In this document: one piece after another, positions 5,274 through 8,112 of the stretch
Layout of the letters: every line of letters starts with the position of its first letter
Numbering within the stretch: the stretch's first letter is position 1
Source of the DNA: an uncultured Synergistales bacterium
GTDB lineage: Bacteria > Synergistota > Synergistia > Synergistales > Aminobacteriaceae
NCBI GenBank assembly: GCA_905234205.1
Contig: CAJOGG010000135.1
Span: 1 to 8,112 of the forward strand
Direction of reading: 5' to 3'
DNA: 8,112 nt
Notes under the pieces: model-generated
The model's database searches: none
Seen by the model: only the letters and a program-made list of their open reading frames with translations
What the model was told of the DNA's origin: nothing
Position numbers and translations under genes: made by a program

Positions 5274-6725
5274 TTAATCCTTGACTAACTGAACATCAGG
5301 CTCACTCGGAAGTCTGAACAACGGAATGAATCTATCAAGGCCCGTGAGTGTCAACAGCAGCATAGAAAGCACTGCGATCCATGCTAAATAGTTGTGCATG
5401 ATAATATCAATAATACTCACCGTACCCTGCATCATTGGGTAAACTGCGTAAGCTATGCCAAGGTAGAACGCCATATACACGTGCCACGGAATTAACTGTG
5501 ATCCGAAAACTCCCATAGCGTCGGCGAAGGTTGCGTTGCGCAATGCGAGCTTGTACATAGCTTTTTCATCGCCCTTAATGTGTTTCACGGTCAAGTCTTT
5601 GATTATCGGGCTTATGGTTACGATCTGTGCCATTTCGTCAGCAAGCGCAGCATTTCCCAACAAACATAATAAACCGTTCGCGAACATTAATTGCTTTACA
5701 GAGTGTACGCACTTCAACACGAATTTCGCTATAGCTCCGAAAGCGTCCATACGTCCCATGACTCCTCCGAAAGCTCCGATCCATAGCATCATGACAACGA
5801 CCCAACTTCCAGCGTCGGCAAAACTTGACTGAATCATTTCCAGGAATTTCGATAAATCTGTAACTGTCCCGGCAATGTAACCGAATATCAACGAGCCAAC
5901 GATACCAGCGAACAAACATACAAGCGTTTCCGTTCCGATAGCAGCAAGCACAAGCACAGCCACCAACGGAATGACCATGTAATAAGGCACGCCAGCTTTG
6001 ACTTGATTCAATAACGTAACAGCCGCCGGTCTCTTCTCCTCAAGCGCGGCCCAAACTGTATCGGGGATTTGTGCAATAGCCTCGCTAGCATTTCCAACAG
6101 TGTCAGGTAATCCCATGCTTACAGCCGCGTAATAAAATGCCACAGCGCCACAAACAAGGCATAAGAACGACCACACGCCCTGATGTCTGACTCTGTCAAC
6201 GATCTTAACACCCTGTAAACTTGAACTTACAACCGTTGTATCTGAAATTAAGCCTATGTTATCTCCGAAGCATGAGCCGCCGGCTATTGCTGAAACCGTC
6301 AACACAACACTGCCGCCAACAATGTGATTGAGCCACAAGAAAATCGGAGCGCAGGCCGCAAATGTTCCCCATGAAGTTCCCGTTGCGATTGATAATATTG
6401 CTGTAACGAGTAAAGCTGTAACCGCCACTAACTTTGCTGTGAGGCCAAGTGATAAAGCCATGTTGATTATCGAAGCAGCTACTCCCGTCTCCATAAAACA
6501 CGAAGCAACAGCATAAGCCATTTGCAGAATCAAGAATACCCATAAAATGTGCTTCATGTTTTCAGCCGCAGAGTCCATTAAATCTTTGAAACGAACACGA
6601 GCGAATATCATTCCGATCAATAACGCGTATACTAATGAAAGAGGAGCCGCAAGAAGAATATCAAGCCCAAGCCTCATTAATATTCCAAGCACGAGAACAG
6701 GACTTAACTTAATCAAAGCTAACAT
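5274..6725 (-). CDS. NhaC-family Na+/H+ antiporter
   Basis: This 483-residue polytopic membrane protein resembles NhaC antiporters, which exchange Na+ for protons; some relatives exchange organic acids. Family blocks seen are SIATGTSWGTFA near 112-123, and GGSCFGDNIGLISDTTVVSS near 149-168, the most conserved part, with Asp residues in the membrane. In the second half LADEMAQIVTISPIIKDL and NATFADAMGVFGSQLIPWHV give the matching inverted half. Length is normal for the family. The start is uncertain: a GTG at 6740 adds five residues but abuts AGGAG, which leaves no usable spacing, while the ATG at 6725 has that AGGAG about 14 bases upstream. I chose the ATG. A TATTAT sequence just upstream could be its -10. 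It is transcribed away from the neighbouring glycosyltransferase and ends at a hairpin. Confidence 0.92.
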   Translation of the reverse strand: MLALIKLSPVLVLGILMRLGLDILLAAPLSLVYALLIGMIFARVRFKDLMDSAAENMKHILWVFLILQMAYAVASCFMETGVAASIINMALSLGLTAKLVAVTALLVTAILSIATGTSWGTFAACAPIFLWLNHIVGGSVVLTVSAIAGGSCFGDNIGLISDTTVVSSSLQGVKIVDRVRHQGVWSFLCLVCGAVAFYYAAVSMGLPDTVGNASEAIAQIPDTVWAALEEKRPAAVTLLNQVKAGVPYYMVIPLVAVLVLAAIGTETLVCLFAGIVGSLIFGYIAGTVTDLSKFLEMIQSSFADAGSWVVVMMLWIGAFGGVMGRMDAFGAIAKFVLKCVHSVKQLMFANGLLCLLGNAALADEMAQIVTISPIIKDLTVKHIKGDEKAMYKLALRNATFADAMGVFGSQLIPWHVYMAFYLGIAYAVYPMMQGTVSIIDIIMHNYLAWIAVLSMLLLTLTGLDRFIPLFRLPSEPDVQLVKD

Positions 6726-6802
6726 GATTTGTATAATCACTCCTGAATAATAAAAATTTTTTCACAATTTTATCAGCAATTTACAAAAGGGGGAATAATT
6801 TC

Positions 6803-7921
6803 ATGAGGGTATTATTTATTAACGTATGGTGCGGAGTTGGAAGTCATGGCAAAATAGCAGCTGAACAAGCAGACAAATTCACGCGCGAGGGCCATGAAGT
6901 CAAGATAGCTTACGGAAGAACTTCACGTGTGCCAGACAAGTATAAGCATTACGCAATCAGAATAGGCTCGAGCTTTGATACACATGCTCATGCCTTAATG
7001 ACTCGCTTGACGGACAAACACGGCTTTTATTCACAAAACGCAACACGAAAATTTTTGTGCTGGGCTGATGAGTTCGACCCGGATTTATTATGGCTACATA
7101 ATATTCACGGCTATTACATAAACATTGAGCTATTATTCAACTGGATTAAATCCCGGCCAAGCATGAAAGTTTTCTGGACGCTTCACGATTGTTGGAGCTT
7201 CACAGGTCATTGTGCTTGGGCTTTCTGTGACAAGTGGCGGACTCATTGCGATGAATGCCAATACATTAAAGAATATCCAACTAGTATTCACGATAACAGT
7301 TACGAAAATTTTGAGCGCAAGAAAGATTTATTTACGGGCGTAAAAGATATGACGCTGATAACTCCGTCGCAATGGCTGGCTGATCTCGTTAAGCAAAGTT
7401 TCATGAATGAATATCCCGTTGAAGTTCGTTACAACACCATTGACATGAATATATTCAAGCCTACTACTTCAAATTTCAGAGAGAAATATAACCTCGTGAA
7501 CAAGACAATAATTTTGGGAGTCGCAAGCTTATGGGAGGAACGCAAGGGCCTTGGTGATTTCATAAAGCTGAATGAATCTCTTGACCATGAAAAATTTGTG
7601 ATCGTACTCGTGGGAATTAAGCCGGAGCAGAAAAAATTATTGCCGCAAAATATTATCGCCATTGCCCGCACAAACAATCAAGCAGAACTCGCAGAGATTT
7701 ACACAGCCGCCGACGTGTTCTTTAATCCGACGTACCAGGACAATTTCCCAACAGTAAATCTTGAAGCCGAAGCCTGCGGGACTCCTGTTATAACTTATGA
7801 CACAGGGGGAAGCTCCGAAACGATTCGTAAGCCCGAGTCAATCGTCGTTAAGCCTGGAGATCTTGAGGCCGTAAAAAATTTTCTCGCCACGAACTTTCCC
7901 GCAAAGCATGAAGAATCTTGA
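6803..7921 (+). CDS. GT4-family glycosyltransferase, C-terminally short
   Basis: This 372-residue enzyme looks like a retaining GT-B transferase of the GT4 type used in surface polysaccharide synthesis; it would move a sugar from a nucleotide donor to an acceptor at the cytoplasmic membrane. The N-terminal domain starts with VLFINVWCGVGSHGK (3-17) and includes LLWLHNIHGYYIN (95-107) and TLHDCWSFTGHCAW (126-139). The C-terminal domain has ILGVASLWEERKG (237-249), then DNFPTVNLEAEACGTPVI (313-330) and TGGSSE (334-339), the donor-binding EX7E region, with Asp in place of the first Glu as in related subfamilies. A cysteine cluster (FCDKWRTHCDEC, 141-152) is also typical of this subgroup. GGGGG lies ten bases before the ATG. 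The protein stops soon after VKPGDLEAV (349-357), where relatives usually continue 30-40 residues, and its end overlaps the convergent gene. Confidence 0.9.
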   Translation: MRVLFINVWCGVGSHGKIAAEQADKFTREGHEVKIAYGRTSRVPDKYKHYAIRIGSSFDTHAHALMTRLTDKHGFYSQNATRKFLCWADEFDPDLLWLHNIHGYYINIELLFNWIKSRPSMKVFWTLHDCWSFTGHCAWAFCDKWRTHCDECQYIKEYPTSIHDNSYENFERKKDLFTGVKDMTLITPSQWLADLVKQSFMNEYPVEVRYNTIDMNIFKPTTSNFREKYNLVNKTIILGVASLWEERKGLGDFIKLNESLDHEKFVIVLVGIKPEQKKLLPQNIIAIARTNNQAELAEIYTAADVFFNPTYQDNFPTVNLEAEACGTPVITYDTGGSSETIRKPESIVVKPGDLEAVKNFLATNFPAKHEES

Positions 7922-8112
7922 CGTACAGATCAGGGACTCGTTCTCGTAATTCAGCAATGAACTCCCGAGTCTCTTGTCTGTTCGTGTGACCAGCATAAGG
8001 GCAAGCACTCGGAATTATTGGCAACTCTAACCGCTTGGCCTCGTCAATGATTGCTGCTTCTGTTGACAACACCAACGGCCTTATCACAGTTACGTTAGTT
8101 CGTGACATGTAA
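7848..8112 (-). CDS. TtcA-like tRNA thiolation family protein (C-terminal part)
   Basis: Only the last 88 or so residues are in the window; the frame remains open beyond the right edge, and the ATG at 8108 is an internal Met, since Tyr-Met-Ser-Arg-Thr fits the interior of the family. YMSRTNVTVIRPLV and IIPSACPYAGHTNRQ followed by REFIAELRERVPDLYVKILHAL match the C-terminal region of TtcA-like PP-loop ATPases, which thiolate cytidine 32 of tRNA or act as related sulfur or adenylate transferases. Only one Cys of the usual C-terminal pair is present (CPYAG), as in the subgroup that reads CPxxGxTxR. After ILHAL about 20 residues follow that are unlike the family and are read antisense through the end of the glycosyltransferase gene. 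The P-loop motif lies outside the window, so the exact subfamily is uncertain. Confidence 0.8.
   Translation of the reverse strand, partial: YMSRTNVTVIRPLVLSTEAAIIDEAKRLELPIIPSACPYAGHTNRQETREFIAELRERVPDLYVKILHALRESSWRENFLRPQDLQA

Noticed and set aside
5536..5832. Plus-strand 98-residue frame within the antiporter gene
   Set aside because: It is antisense to a clear NhaC-family protein with no ribosome site or recognisable domain.

Overview
The window looks like chromosomal DNA of an anaerobic, AT-leaning bacterium. Many genes have strong GGAGG-type Shine-Dalgarno sites, starts include TTG, and housekeeping genes sit beside an accessory block. I cannot name the taxon from the sequence; a gut or rumen anaerobe is only a guess.

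Left part (1-3717), accessory block. Two divergent transcription units share the region around 1485-1639. The minus-strand unit encodes a compact orphan ParA-type ATPase (780-1484) and, overlapping its stop by 14 bases, a very acidic Glu/Gln-rich protein that runs off the left edge (793 down to 1). The plus-strand unit is a tight run of seven small genes: a membrane-anchored OB-fold-like protein, an LRAT-type (permuted NlpC/P60) thiol-hydrolase or acyltransferase-like protein, a DUF697/YcjF-like hydrophobic protein, a 38-residue acidic microprotein, a 78-residue protein of unknown function, a 69-residue basic protein and a 77-residue HNH nuclease. A clear intrinsic terminator at 3682-3717 closes it. 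Its promoter candidate is unusual: a perfect TTGACA and a perfect TATAAT are separated by 20 bp that contain a run of nine G. This is the layout of a phase-variable promoter. The block does not match any named system I know and is the best candidate for something new. The idea that it is a switchable, membrane-associated defence, competition or mobile-element module is inference.

Middle part (3712-6725), minus strand. An NhaC-family Na+/H+ antiporter is followed by an extended -10 promoter and a terminator-like hairpin, then trpF (phosphoribosylanthranilate isomerase) and a closely spaced EamA/DMT-family transporter. The trpF gene stands apart from other tryptophan genes here and is coupled to a possible metabolite exporter.

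Right part (6803-8112). A plus-strand GT4-family glycosyltransferase, apparently missing its last 30-40 residues, converges on and overlaps by 74 bases the 3' end of a minus-strand TtcA-like gene that continues past the right edge.

No rRNA, tRNA, CRISPR array, insertion sequence or attachment site was recognised. No stretch longer than about 160 bases lacks a gene.
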